DNA of 22,076 bases from Candidatus Altarchaeales archaeon (lineage in GTDB: Archaea; Altiarchaeota; Altiarchaeia; IMC4; SCGC-AAA252-I15): assembly GCA_016867655.1 (NCBI GenBank), contig VGJA01000001.1, forward strand, positions 1 through 22,076, written 5' to 3'. The translations under genes were made by a program, and so were the position numbers. A model generated the notes under the pieces. The model made no database searches, was not told the DNA's origin, and saw nothing but the letters and a program-made list of their open reading frames with translations. This document shows, in pieces, positions 8,030 to 16,381 of this stretch (the stretch's first letter is position 1; each line of letters starts with the position of its first letter).

Positions 8030-9211
8030 GTGAAAAAAGGCAAAGCAAAGCCCTACACAAAGAAGGAAGCAGGCAACAGAAACAAGATGATGGCCTACGC
8101 CATTATCGCCATACTGGTTCTTTCCGGGATTTACTTTGGCTTGGGGATTTCGGAAACAAAGGAAAACAAGGAGGCAGGAGACTCCTCCCTGAAGATATCC
8201 CAGTATAACGTCGCCCAAATTGGAGACGACATTTTGGTGGGAGTAGTTGAAGAACTGCCGGAGATAATCATCCTCTTGGGCGAAAAGGCCAGGCTTGACG
8301 AAAACACTGTAAAAGAGGTTATGAATTTAAGTGCTGATACTCTTTATTCAATAGACGGCGAGGCGAGCAATTCATACGTTTTCTTCAGGTTTTATGCAAC
8401 AGACATCAGCAAGGCCTTGAGGAACCTAACCCCCAGACTGGACGGCCTTGTTGGAGACTATAAGATATACAGAGGCTATATTGGAATGCCGCCCGGGGAA
8501 AACCAGGTGATGAACAGAGTGTATTTGATAGGTCCTTTGAACATGAGCAGGGGCACTGTCGTGAAAATACTTTTGCTTGAAAAAACAGCAGGGGAGAAAA
8601 AACTCGGCTACATTGGTTTCATAAAGAGCGCAATAACCATAGGGCCGATAGTCGACGCTGAGGTGAACAGCATAGAAGGTTTTATAGCCTCCGGTATTGC
8701 ATTAACGGCCCCGAACTTGGATGAACTGAACAAAAGCGTTCCATGGATGCAAGACGTCAACTACAATCCGACTGTGTTCACACTAAGCCAGGAAGTCAAT
8801 GAAACAACCCTTGCTTTAGAGGGGGTTGAACTGCAACCTGGAGTAAACACGACTGTGCTGATGCCAGTAAACACGTCTCTTGAATCTGTAATCCAAAGGC
8901 TGGGGGAATTGAAGTTGAACTACACCCTGAAGGAGGGTTTGCTGAGCCTCCTGCTTCCAGTGGATGCAAGCAAAGGCCAGACAGAGGAGGCATTAAGCAA
9001 GCTTGGAGTCACCAACATCACCTGGCAGAAGCATGGAAGCATCCAGCTTCCAAAAGAGGTTTTGGTTGAAAGCATGGTAGTGCCAATAGAGAACAACAAA
9101 AACTTCAGCGCGCTTTTGTTCATGAACGCAACGGCCAAACAGAAGGTTAAGATGGGCTTAGTCGTCATCAAGATTGGAGACCAGGCGTTGATAAACGCAA
9201 GACAAGTCTAG
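8030..9211 (+). CDS. Membrane-anchored, sequon-rich surface protein of unknown function
   Basis: 393 aa from a GTG start. A basic N-terminus (about 1-19) is followed by one hydrophobic segment (about 20-40), so the protein is either anchored N-in/C-out or carries an uncleaved signal. The rest looks extracytoplasmic. It contains eleven N-X-S/T sequons spread over the outer part (for example NLS, NLT, NMS, NYT, NIT, NAT), consistent with N-glycosylation. No catalytic motif or known domain is recognised; the mixed beta/helix pattern with valine-rich strands suggests one or more small alpha/beta domains. It is divergent from the FKBP gene and is followed by a heptamer inverted repeat that starts at its last bases. 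Confidence 0.7.
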   Translation: MKKGKAKPYTKKEAGNRNKMMAYAIIAILVLSGIYFGLGISETKENKEAGDSSLKISQYNVAQIGDDILVGVVEELPEIIILLGEKARLDENTVKEVMNLSADTLYSIDGEASNSYVFFRFYATDISKALRNLTPRLDGLVGDYKIYRGYIGMPPGENQVMNRVYLIGPLNMSRGTVVKILLLEKTAGEKKLGYIGFIKSAITIGPIVDAEVNSIEGFIASGIALTAPNLDELNKSVPWMQDVNYNPTVFTLSQEVNETTLALEGVELQPGVNTTVLMPVNTSLESVIQRLGELKLNYTLKEGLLSLLLPVDASKGQTEEALSKLGVTNITWQKHGSIQLPKEVLVESMVVPIENNKNFSALLFMNATAKQKVKMGLVVIKIGDQALINARQV

Positions 9212-9375
9212 TTTTCGGTTTTCACGGGAGTTTCAGTTCTCGGTTTTCACGGTTTTCAAGTTTCCAAGTTTTCGGTTTTCACGGGAGTTTCAGTTTCCGA
9301 GAACTGAGAACCGAAGACTGAAGACTGAGAACTGGAGGCAGAAGACCGAAAACTGAAAACAGAAGACTGGAGACC
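9210..9375. repeat. Heptamer-based inverted repeat element between convergent genes
   Basis: The whole spacer between the two convergent genes is made of 7-nt words. From 9299 to 9375, eleven consecutive heptamers follow a GARRACY-like consensus (GAGAACT, GAGAACC, GAAGACT twice, GAAAACT and so on). From 9210 to 9298 the complementary word RGTTYTC recurs (AGTTTTC, GGTTTTC, AGTTCTC, AGTTTCC) with short interruptions. This first half also holds a perfect 28-nt direct repeat (9211-9238 and 9268-9295). Polarity switches at 9298/9299, so RNA from either strand could fold. One perfect 11-bp stem is 9233-9243 with 9297-9307. It may act as a bidirectional terminator or be a repeat expansion. Confidence 0.85.
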
Positions 9376-9378
9376 GAA

Positions 9379-9921
9379 TTATTTGAACCACTTGCAGAAC
9401 ATTTCAACGGACTTCACTCTGTGAGAAACCTTGCTTTTGAAGACAGCATCCTCTGCAAAAGTCTTTTTGCTGCCTTTTGGAATGAAAATTGGGTCAAAGC
9501 CGAAGCCTGAGGAGCCTGAAGGCTTTCTTGAAATCAGGCCGTCAACCCTTCCTTCAAACGCCTTCAAAACCTTCCCGTCATGGAAAGCAATGGTTGAGAG
9601 GAAATAAGCCTGCCTGTTTTTTCGGGCATACATCAAGTCCAAAATGCCTTGGATGCCTATTGAGTCAAAAACATAGCGGGAAAACGAGCCTGGGAAGTTG
9701 TTCAAAGCCTTTACGAAAAGCCCTGAGTCTTCAACAACAACAGGCTTCCTCACCTTGGAATAAACGTATTTCACGCCCTCTAACGCAACTTTTGAAACAG
9801 AATTGTCTCTTACTTCAGGATAACTCATCTTCAGCTGTTTGAACTCTACTCCAAACCTTTTTCCAACCACGTTTGCCTCCAACACCTTGTGCTTATTGGA
9901 GGTTGCAAACAAAACCTGCAT
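9379..9921 (-). CDS. XTP/dITP diphosphatase (HAM1/RdgB family)
   Basis: Hydrolyses deaminated purine triphosphates (ITP, dITP, XTP) to monophosphates, keeping them out of DNA and RNA. Family motifs: ATSNKHK near the start (residues 6-12), VVVEDSGLFV with the metal-binding Asp65, the loop around FPGSFSRY (76-83), GFGFDPIF (139-146) and the C-terminal SHR motif (166-168). At 180 aa it has the normal length. The start ATG at 9921 is 37 nt from the divergent MFS gene. The heptamer repeat runs to within 3 nt of its stop codon. Confidence 0.94.
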   Translation of the reverse strand: MQVLFATSNKHKVLEANVVGKRFGVEFKQLKMSYPEVRDNSVSKVALEGVKYVYSKVRKPVVVEDSGLFVKALNNFPGSFSRYVFDSIGIQGILDLMYARKNRQAYFLSTIAFHDGKVLKAFEGRVDGLISRKPSGSSGFGFDPIFIPKGSKKTFAEDAVFKSKVSHRVKSVEMFCKWFK

Positions 9922-9958
9922 GGTAATTATTTACATTAAACTGTTATAACTAAAGACA

Positions 9959-11023
9959 ATGAAAACAGGATTGGTGATACTTTTCGCGTCTTTGGCCATA
10001 TCCTCGTCCAGCATATTCATTCCGACTCTGGCCAAAGATTTTGGGGCGTCGCACTCGGCCATAAGCCTTATTGTGGCTGCATACAACATAGCTCTCTTCA
10101 TCGCTTACTACATTTTCGGCAGGGCTTCAGACGTCTACGGCAGGAGGCTGTTCCTGAAGATTGGCCTGCTTGCTTCAGTATTCTCCTTTGCACTACAAGC
10201 TCTGGCATTTGACAACGCCACGCTTTTGATTGCAAGAGTTCTCGCAGGCTTTACGGCAGGAACCTTTCCGGCAGCGTTGACAGCCTATGTGTTTGAAAGA
10301 AAAGAAGACATAGGAAAATTCAACTCATACGGCAGCTTCGGCTGGGCTATGGGAACATTGCTAGCAGGATTGATAGCATACTACAAGGGAATATTCATAC
10401 TGGGCTCGCTGTCTTTCATGGCAGCGTATATCATAGCCTTAAGGCTGCCAAACATAATCGAAAAAAGGGTTCACGTCCCGATTTTCCCAAAGGAGCTCAT
10501 AAAAAAGAACATAAACGTTTACATTGCCTTCTTGTTCAGGCACACTGGAGCCAACATGGCTTGGACGATTCTTCCTTTGTACATGAGCAATCTTGGAGCT
10601 TCAAGCCAGATGATAGGATTCCTCTACTTCCTGAACACTGGAACCCAGTCCGTCGTAATGAGGTTTGTCGGAAAATACAGAAGCCAGTCTCTTATCAACT
10701 TCGGCCTGCTCCTGTCAACGATTGTGTTCATCAGCTATCCCATGGCTTCAAACTACCTTCAAGTCATTCCAATACAGATAGTCTTGGGGATAGCATGGTC
10801 AGCGCTCTACGTCGGCTGCTTGAAGACCTTGGATGATGAGAATGTGGAAAAAGCCACTTCCACAGGACTGCTGTATTCAGCCAGCAGCCTTTCAGCAATT
10901 CTCGGACCATTATTGTGCGGAATGCTACCTGACTCAGGAAACTACTCCTATGTCATGGCCGGCGCGGCCTTAATATCCATCACAGGCTTTGCAATCGATA
11001 ATTTAAGGAAGACAATAAAGTAG
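9959..11023 (+). CDS. Major facilitator superfamily transporter
   Basis: A hydrophobic 354-residue protein with about eleven or twelve predicted membrane helices. The loop between helices 2 and 3 carries the MFS signature GRASDVYGRR (54-63), including the conserved Gly, Asp and Arg-Arg. It is somewhat shorter than the typical 400 residues, mainly because the loops are short, and appears intact. The substrate is not predictable; the sequence resembles drug- or sugar-type MFS carriers only generally. alaS follows 15 nt after the stop on the same strand, so the two are probably co-transcribed, without any obvious functional link. Confidence 0.9.
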   Translation: MKTGLVILFASLAISSSSIFIPTLAKDFGASHSAISLIVAAYNIALFIAYYIFGRASDVYGRRLFLKIGLLASVFSFALQALAFDNATLLIARVLAGFTAGTFPAALTAYVFERKEDIGKFNSYGSFGWAMGTLLAGLIAYYKGIFILGSLSFMAAYIIALRLPNIIEKRVHVPIFPKELIKKNINVYIAFLFRHTGANMAWTILPLYMSNLGASSQMIGFLYFLNTGTQSVVMRFVGKYRSQSLINFGLLLSTIVFISYPMASNYLQVIPIQIVLGIAWSALYVGCLKTLDDENVEKATSTGLLYSASSLSAILGPLLCGMLPDSGNYSYVMAGAALISITGFAIDNLRKTIK

Positions 11024-11038
11024 TAAGTAGCATTAACA

Positions 11039-13897
11039 ATGGCTTGGGATTTCAAGGGACTTAAGGCCAGGGTGAAAGGAGAGTTCATGAAGAACTTTCA
11101 GAAGTATTATCCTGTGGAAAGCCTCAAGCAGATGGGTTTTTCCAGAAAAATCTGCTCTAAATGCGGCAGAGGATTCTGGACTATTGTTGAAAACGACGTC
11201 TGCGGGGAAGCTTCATGCCAAGGCGGCTACACATTCATAGGAGAAAAACTGGCGAGAAAAGAGTTTGGATACAAAGAAGCCTGGGGTGAGTACGTGAAGA
11301 CTTTCAAAAAATGGGGTTACGTTCCAATAAAAAGGTATCCGGTAGTCTGCAGGTGGTATGAAGAGCTTTACTTCGTCAACGCTGGAATCAACGACTTCCA
11401 GCCTTATGTCGTAGCTGGAGAAGTGGAACCGCCCGCACCGGCAGTTTTGGAACCCCAATTCTGCTTGAGGTTTAATGACATAGACAATGTTGGGATTACC
11501 GGAGCCCACTACAGCGGCTTCATAATGGTCGGGCAGCACACTTTCAACACTCCTCAAAAGCACGTTTACTTCAAGGATGAGGGGATTTTGCAGATGCATG
11601 AATTCCTCACTAAAGGTCTTGGAATAAAACCTGAAGAAATTACTTACCATGAGGACGTTTGGGCTGGAGGAGGGAATTACGGGCCTTCAATGGAATTCTT
11701 TTCCCGCGGTCTTGAGCTTGGAAACCAGGTTTACATGCAGTATGAAGTATTGCCTGATGGAACAAGCAGGGAGTTGAAGACCAAGGTGATTGACATGGGA
11801 GCCGGGCTTGAAAGGTGGAGCTGGTTCTCCCAGGGAAAGCCCATGAGCTATGACACAGTCTTCCCGAAAGTTTTGGAATACTTGTACAAGCAGGCAGGCA
11901 GGCCTGACACAGAATTCATGAACAAATTCGGAAGATACGCTGGCTTGCTTAATATAGACGAAATAGACGATGTGAGGAGTGTGTGGGATAAAGTAAGCAA
12001 GGAGATAGGCATGCCACTGGACGAGCTGAAAAGGCAGGCTTACAGGATGCGGGCGTTATATGCTTTGGGAGACCACACGAGAACGCTGCTGGTGGCGATG
12101 CATGATGGGGCGTTGCCGTCAAACGTCGGCGGAGGCTACAACCTCAGGACACTTCTTAGAAGATGCTGGGACTTGATTGACGAATTCCAACTTGACATAG
12201 AGCTTGAAAAACTGTTTGAACTGCACATCAAGGAATTCGGCTCTTGGTATAACGAGCTGAAGGAAGAAGGCAGTTTGTATGACATACTTGACACAGAGAG
12301 AAGACGCTATGAGGAAGGCAAGGAAAAAGGCAGGAAAATTGTTGAGAGAATGATTTCAAACAGGGAGAAAATCACTGCAGAAAAATTGGTTGAGTTGTAT
12401 GACAGCCAAGGCATATCGCCTGAACTGGTCAAGGCAGTCAATCCAGAAGTGGAGGTGCCTGAAAACTTCTACAAACTAGTTGAAGACCTGCACACAGGCA
12501 AAAAGACAATGGAAGTTGCAGAAAAAATTGAACTGCCAAAAGACATTCCAGAAACCCGGCTTCTTTACTATGAAGCAGATGATACTGAATTCAATGCCAA
12601 AGTTTTGAAGGTGTTCAAAGATTTTGTGATACTCGACAGAACTTTATTTTACGCTGAGGGGGGCGGCCAAGACCATGACGTTGGAACGTTAAACGGCATC
12701 GAAGTCAGTGATGTTCAAAAGCATGCAGGCATAGTATTGCATAAAGTAAGCAAGCCGGAGAGATTCAAGGAAGGCATGGAAGTTGCAGGTATTGTCAATC
12801 CGAAGCATAGAAAACAGCTTACGCAACACCATACCGCAGCGCACATAGTGAATGCGGCTGCCAGAATGGTGCTTGGCCCGCACATATGGCAGGCCGGGGC
12901 AAACAAGACTGTTGAGTCGGCTAGACTGGACATAACCCACTACAAAGCAGTCAGCGACGAAGAACTAAAGAAGATTGAAAGCAAAGCTAATGAAATAGTC
13001 GGAAAATCAGTGAAGATTGAAAAGAAAGTCATGAAGAGAAATGAAGCTGAAATAAAATACGGCTTCAGGCTTTACCAAGGCGGAGCAGTCCCGGGAGTGG
13101 AACTTAGAGTAGTGAACATTGCTGGGATTGATGTGGAAGCCTGCAGCGGAACGCACTTGAACAACACCAAAGAAACCGGAAAAATAAAGCTGGTGAGCGC
13201 TAAAAGAATCCAGGATGGAGTTGTGAGACTGGAATTCAAGGCAGGCAAAGCCGCTGTAGAGCAAGCTGGAGGAGAGGAAGAATTGTTTAACGCATGCCTG
13301 CATGCACTGGAAGAAGTAAAGCTGGAGGACAGCAAGCCAGATCTTGAGAAACTGAAAAACGCGGCCAGAGCATTATCAACGCCATTGGACCAGCTTCCAA
13401 AAACCCTGGAAAAATTCATGAAAGAATACTCCGAAAACAACGCAAAACTAAAAGCCTTAAAACAAAGCACATTGGAATTAAAGCAAGCAAGCGATATAGA
13501 AGACGCCTCCAAAAAACTGTTTGAAATCTGGAAAACCCAGAAGAAGATGCTGGAAAAACAAGGTGGAAACATAGCAATGGAACTGGAAAAAGAAATTGAA
13601 AAAAAATTTGAAAGACAAGAAACTGTAAAACACAAAACCCAGGACATAGACATAAAGACTCTAACTGAAATAGCTAGGAAAACAACCCAAAAGCCTGGGA
13701 GACTTTTGATAATTGCAAACACTTCAGGAAGCAAGGCAAACATCATAGTCAGCTCAAGCTCAAACCACAACGCCGGAGAAGTCTGCAAAAAAATATGCCA
13801 AAAACTGGACGGAGGCGGCAGCGGAACGCAAACGCTGGCGATGGGCGGCGGAAACGCAAAAAACATTGAAAAAACACTGGAAGAACTTGGGCTTTGA
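11039..13897 (+). CDS. alaS: Alanyl-tRNA synthetase (archaeal type)
   Basis: Charges tRNA-Ala with alanine and edits mischarged Ser/Gly. At 952 aa it is slightly longer than typical archaeal AlaRS (about 900). It begins with the archaeal N-terminal extension holding a putative zinc site (C39, C42, C55, C60), followed by the class II catalytic core. The editing domain shows the zinc motif HTAAH (H598, H602) and CSGTH (C702, H706). A coiled-coil segment (about 770-860) leads to the C-Ala domain with a glycine-rich GGGSGTQTLAMGGG near the end. All key residues are present. The ATG start follows the MFS gene by 15 nt and has no evident ribosome-binding site. Confidence 0.97.
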   Translation: MAWDFKGLKARVKGEFMKNFQKYYPVESLKQMGFSRKICSKCGRGFWTIVENDVCGEASCQGGYTFIGEKLARKEFGYKEAWGEYVKTFKKWGYVPIKRYPVVCRWYEELYFVNAGINDFQPYVVAGEVEPPAPAVLEPQFCLRFNDIDNVGITGAHYSGFIMVGQHTFNTPQKHVYFKDEGILQMHEFLTKGLGIKPEEITYHEDVWAGGGNYGPSMEFFSRGLELGNQVYMQYEVLPDGTSRELKTKVIDMGAGLERWSWFSQGKPMSYDTVFPKVLEYLYKQAGRPDTEFMNKFGRYAGLLNIDEIDDVRSVWDKVSKEIGMPLDELKRQAYRMRALYALGDHTRTLLVAMHDGALPSNVGGGYNLRTLLRRCWDLIDEFQLDIELEKLFELHIKEFGSWYNELKEEGSLYDILDTERRRYEEGKEKGRKIVERMISNREKITAEKLVELYDSQGISPELVKAVNPEVEVPENFYKLVEDLHTGKKTMEVAEKIELPKDIPETRLLYYEADDTEFNAKVLKVFKDFVILDRTLFYAEGGGQDHDVGTLNGIEVSDVQKHAGIVLHKVSKPERFKEGMEVAGIVNPKHRKQLTQHHTAAHIVNAAARMVLGPHIWQAGANKTVESARLDITHYKAVSDEELKKIESKANEIVGKSVKIEKKVMKRNEAEIKYGFRLYQGGAVPGVELRVVNIAGIDVEACSGTHLNNTKETGKIKLVSAKRIQDGVVRLEFKAGKAAVEQAGGEEELFNACLHALEEVKLEDSKPDLEKLKNAARALSTPLDQLPKTLEKFMKEYSENNAKLKALKQSTLELKQASDIEDASKKLFEIWKTQKKMLEKQGGNIAMELEKEIEKKFERQETVKHKTQDIDIKTLTEIARKTTQKPGRLLIIANTSGSKANIIVSSSSNHNAGEVCKKICQKLDGGGSGTQTLAMGGGNAKNIEKTLEELGL

Positions 13898-13905
13898 ACG
13901 TCTTT

Positions 13906-13921
13906 GCTGCACTAAAGCAGC
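13906..13921 (+). terminator. Possible hairpin after alaS
   Basis: GCTGC and GCAGC flank a six-base loop nine bases after the alaS stop. The stem is only 5 bp and no long T-tract follows, so a terminator role is uncertain. Confidence 0.25.
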
Positions 13922-13930
13922 CTAAACACG

Positions 13931-13940
13931 CTTTTATAGT
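13931..13940 (+). promoter_or_regulatory. Putative TATA box of the AbrB/PIN operon
   Basis: CTTTTATAGT is centred about 28 nt before the ATG at 13964. A second AT-rich stretch (GGTATAATTATATG) lies between it and the start and could be an autoregulatory binding site for the antitoxin. Confidence 0.45.
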
Positions 13941-13963
13941 TATACAAGGTATAATTATATGAC

Positions 13964-14188
13964 ATGATGCCAATCGATGTGGAAGTGAGAAGGTGGGGCA
14001 ATTCATTCGGCGTGACCATACCAAAGGATGTCGCAAGAAGAGAGCAGATAAGGGAAAACCAGCATGTAAAGGTTTTGATACTAGCAAGCAACAAAAAAGT
14101 AAAGCAAAGCTTTGGCATGGTAAGGAAACTCATCAAAAACGCGCAAGAAGCGAAAGACAACCTGAGAAGAGAGTTGTACAATGAATGA
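13964..14188 (+). CDS. AbrB/MazE-type antitoxin
   Basis: A 74-residue protein. The N-terminal swapped-hairpin AbrB/SpoVT domain is visible as VRRWGNSFGVTIPKDVARRE (residues 8-27), which matches the WGNS.G..IPK signature of such antitoxins. The C-terminal part is a basic helix that would wrap and neutralise the partner toxin. It starts at ATG-ATG (the second codon is also Met). It overlaps the PIN gene by 8 nt, the usual antitoxin-first arrangement with translational coupling. It probably represses its own promoter together with the toxin, as is known for the family. Confidence 0.88.
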   Translation: MMPIDVEVRRWGNSFGVTIPKDVARREQIRENQHVKVLILASNKKVKQSFGMVRKLIKNAQEAKDNLRRELYNE

Positions 14189-14546
14189 AGTCTACTTTTT
14201 TGACTCATATGCAATAATAGAAGTACTGCGCGGAAGCAAGAGCTATAGAAGATACCTGAAAGCTGACATAATAACCTCCCAGCTCAACCTCTTTGAAGTC
14301 TATTACGCAATCCTAAAGCAAAGCAAAAAACACGCGGAAGAGTTCATAAAACTGTATGAAGGCTACACGGTGCCATACACCACACAAACAATAAAGACTG
14401 CTGCCCAACTGAAGCTCGCACTCAAGAACAGAAAACTTTCAATGGCAGACTGCATCGGATATGTTCTTGCCCTAGAATACAGAACAAAATTTTTGACTGG
14501 AGACAAGGAGTTCCAAGACCTAGAAAACGTCGAATACGTGAAATAA
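14181..14546 (+). CDS. PIN-domain ribonuclease toxin (VapC-like)
   Basis: A 121-residue PIN-domain protein, expected to be a Mg2+-dependent RNase acting on tRNA or other RNA. Putative acidic active-site residues: D8 in the opening FFDSYAII strand, E39 in NLFEVYYA, D90 in SMADCIGYVLA and D108 in LTGDKEF. All four canonical positions are filled, so it looks active. It overlaps the antitoxin gene by 8 nt and converges on radB with only a 4-nt gap. It has the standard VapC length (110-140 aa). Confidence 0.9.
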   Translation: MNEVYFFDSYAIIEVLRGSKSYRRYLKADIITSQLNLFEVYYAILKQSKKHAEEFIKLYEGYTVPYTTQTIKTAAQLKLALKNRKLSMADCIGYVLALEYRTKFLTGDKEFQDLENVEYVK

Positions 14547-14550
14547 TGGC

Positions 14551-15237
14551 TTATTTCGGCGTGTATTTGACGTTAAACCTTGTGGGCTTCTCTCCCAGCA
14601 CTTCCATGCCGTTGTTTGTGATTTTGAATTCCAACTTCAATCCCTCGGGCTTGAACAAATGCTTTTTAATCAAAGCAAATCTTGCCTGGTCAGTCTTGCC
14701 CAGTTCAACCATTATTTTGCACCAGTATTCATTCACCCTGCCGCCGACCGGAACAACTCCTCCTGAATCAATGTCTGTGAAAACCTGGTTAGTCAACAAC
14801 ACCGGAATCTCGTATTTCCTGGCTATTCGAAGAAGCTGGGCAAGCTGCCTGCCGAAAGCCTTAACATCCCTGTCCTCCTCCAACCTGAAAAGGTTTCCAA
14901 TGCTGTCCACAACAACCAAAGAAGTATTGCCTTCCTTTACAACATTTTCTATCCGTTTTACAGCAGCCTGCTGTTCGAAAAAGGTTGTCGGCTTCATCAA
15001 AAGCAGGTTTTCCATTGCAGATTCAAGCTTGCCTGAAGTAATCTGTCTTAAACGCTCAACGCTGAAACCGCCTTCAGAATCAATGTAAAGAACTTTGCCC
15101 TTGCCGACTGCGTTCGCAACAGCAATCAACGCGATATTGGTCTTCCCTGAACCAGGAGGGCCGTAAATGTGGGTTAAAACGCCATCAAGCAAGCCGCCGC
15201 CGATGAAATCGTCGAAATCACGGGTAATAGGTATCAT
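14551..15237 (-). CDS. radB: DNA repair and recombination protein RadB
   Basis: An archaeal RadA paralogue of the RecA superfamily, proposed to modulate homologous recombination. Walker A GPPGSGKT at residues 26-33, Walker B LVVVDSI with D111, and the motif TNQVF (149-153). At 228 aa it has only the ATPase core, without the N-terminal helix-hairpin-helix domain of RadA, which is the definition of RadB. The ATG start at 15237 lacks a clear ribosome-binding site. It lies downstream of the Mre11-like gene on the same strand (33 nt apart), so the two repair genes may be co-transcribed. Confidence 0.93.
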   Translation of the reverse strand: MIPITRDFDDFIGGGLLDGVLTHIYGPPGSGKTNIALIAVANAVGKGKVLYIDSEGGFSVERLRQITSGKLESAMENLLLMKPTTFFEQQAAVKRIENVVKEGNTSLVVVDSIGNLFRLEEDRDVKAFGRQLAQLLRIARKYEIPVLLTNQVFTDIDSGGVVPVGGRVNEYWCKIMVELGKTDQARFALIKKHLFKPEGLKLEFKITNNGMEVLGEKPTRFNVKYTPK

Positions 15238-15270
15238 AGTAATGTAATGATTGATGTAACTGGTTAAAAA

Positions 15271-16356
15271 TCAGTTCCCGTATTTCTGGTATAATTCAAC
15301 GCACGTTTCCTCCAGTTCTGGGTTTTTCAAGCCGGTCTTCTGGAAGTATTCCCTGATGGTTTCCTCGCTGGCTGTTATTTTCTCCATCTTGAAGGCGTTT
15401 TCCTCAGACAATGGGTTTATGTTGACGTCCAGTATGGTGAACTTAGGGTATTGCTCAGCCCAGTCGTGGCGTATGTTCAAGAAGTCGCCGTCTATTGAAG
15501 CGTTCAAGTCAATCTGAAGCAAATCGAAATTCAGGTTCTCGCCTATTATTTTCTCAATCCATTGGTTTATCTCCTCTGGAGTCTTTTTGCCCAAGTTTTC
15601 TTTGACAGCCTTCATTGAAGCTGAATTCACCTTGATGAACTCCGGCTTTGCTGGGTCGAGGTTTCTGAACAAAAGTATTCCATTCTGGTTTTCAGCCTCG
15701 TTGAAGCTGATTCTCTCTGTAGAGCCGACGTAGTATGCAGGCGTTATGTCAAACACTTCCTTAATCGGCTGGGGCTTGTGCACGTGACCCAACAGGATTA
15801 GATTGTATTTGCCTGAAACCTCTCTCAAAGCCTTTATTGAAATCTCATGTGGACTCAAGTATTTTTCAACAGCCTGATGCAGGCAAAGTATGTTAAAACC
15901 GGATTTAATCGTTCTAGACAACTCCAAAAGTTTTTTTTCCGCAATACGGCTGTTTCTAGTGTATTCAAAGCCATAAAAGTTGACTTCCCTACCAATCAGC
16001 TTTATGTTCACCATTGGATTCTCGCTTGTAAGCACGTGAATGTTTTTATGTAAGTCAGTGTATATGGGAGTGTAAGTCGTCGACAGATGTCCTTCAATCT
16101 CGTGGTTGCCTATGCACAGCACGACCTGCGTTTTTTCAGCCAGCTGGACCAAAGTCTTTATTATCCTCCTCATTGTAACTGGGTCAGGCCTCGCGTGATG
16201 CACCAAATCTCCAGCAAACAGTATGACGTCTGGCTCGCACTTCAAAGCCTTCGCAACAGCGTCATTGAAGGCATTAAGGTAATGACGCAACCTCTGAGTC
16301 TTGAACCGATGCCTGTAGCCCAAATGGCAGTCGCTGATGCACACAAGGTTGTTCAT
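15271..16356 (-). CDS. Mre11-like DNA repair nuclease
   Basis: A metallophosphoesterase of the Mre11/SbcD type. Metal-binding motifs in order: SDCHLGY (D9, H11), GDLVHH (D50), GNHE (N84, H85), CLHQ (H160) and GHVHKP (H191, H193). They are followed by the capping-region motif YVGSTER. The C-terminal third (about 250-361) is helical and unlike a textbook Rad50-binding tail, although that region is variable. Length (361 aa) fits archaeal Mre11. An AGGAG ribosome-binding site lies just before the ATG at 16356. Unusually, no rad50, herA or nurA gene is adjacent; radB follows instead. It is divergent from the NOG1 gene with a 25-nt spacer. Confidence 0.88.
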   Translation of the reverse strand: MNNLVCISDCHLGYRHRFKTQRLRHYLNAFNDAVAKALKCEPDVILFAGDLVHHARPDPVTMRRIIKTLVQLAEKTQVVLCIGNHEIEGHLSTTYTPIYTDLHKNIHVLTSENPMVNIKLIGREVNFYGFEYTRNSRIAEKKLLELSRTIKSGFNILCLHQAVEKYLSPHEISIKALREVSGKYNLILLGHVHKPQPIKEVFDITPAYYVGSTERISFNEAENQNGILLFRNLDPAKPEFIKVNSASMKAVKENLGKKTPEEINQWIEKIIGENLNFDLLQIDLNASIDGDFLNIRHDWAEQYPKFTILDVNINPLSEENAFKMEKITASEETIREYFQKTGLKNPELEETCVELYQKYGN

Positions 16357-16381
16357 TTTCTCCTAATTCCAATAGTGATAT

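Noticed and set aside
9210..9375. CRISPR array
   Set aside because: The repeat units are 7 nt with almost no spacers, and the 28-nt repeat occurs only twice without unique spacers of constant length; no cas gene is present.
13072..13866. Minus-strand 264-codon ORF opposite alaS
   Set aside because: It lies within the editing and C-terminal parts of alaS; the Phe/Ser-rich composition is typical of antisense frames.
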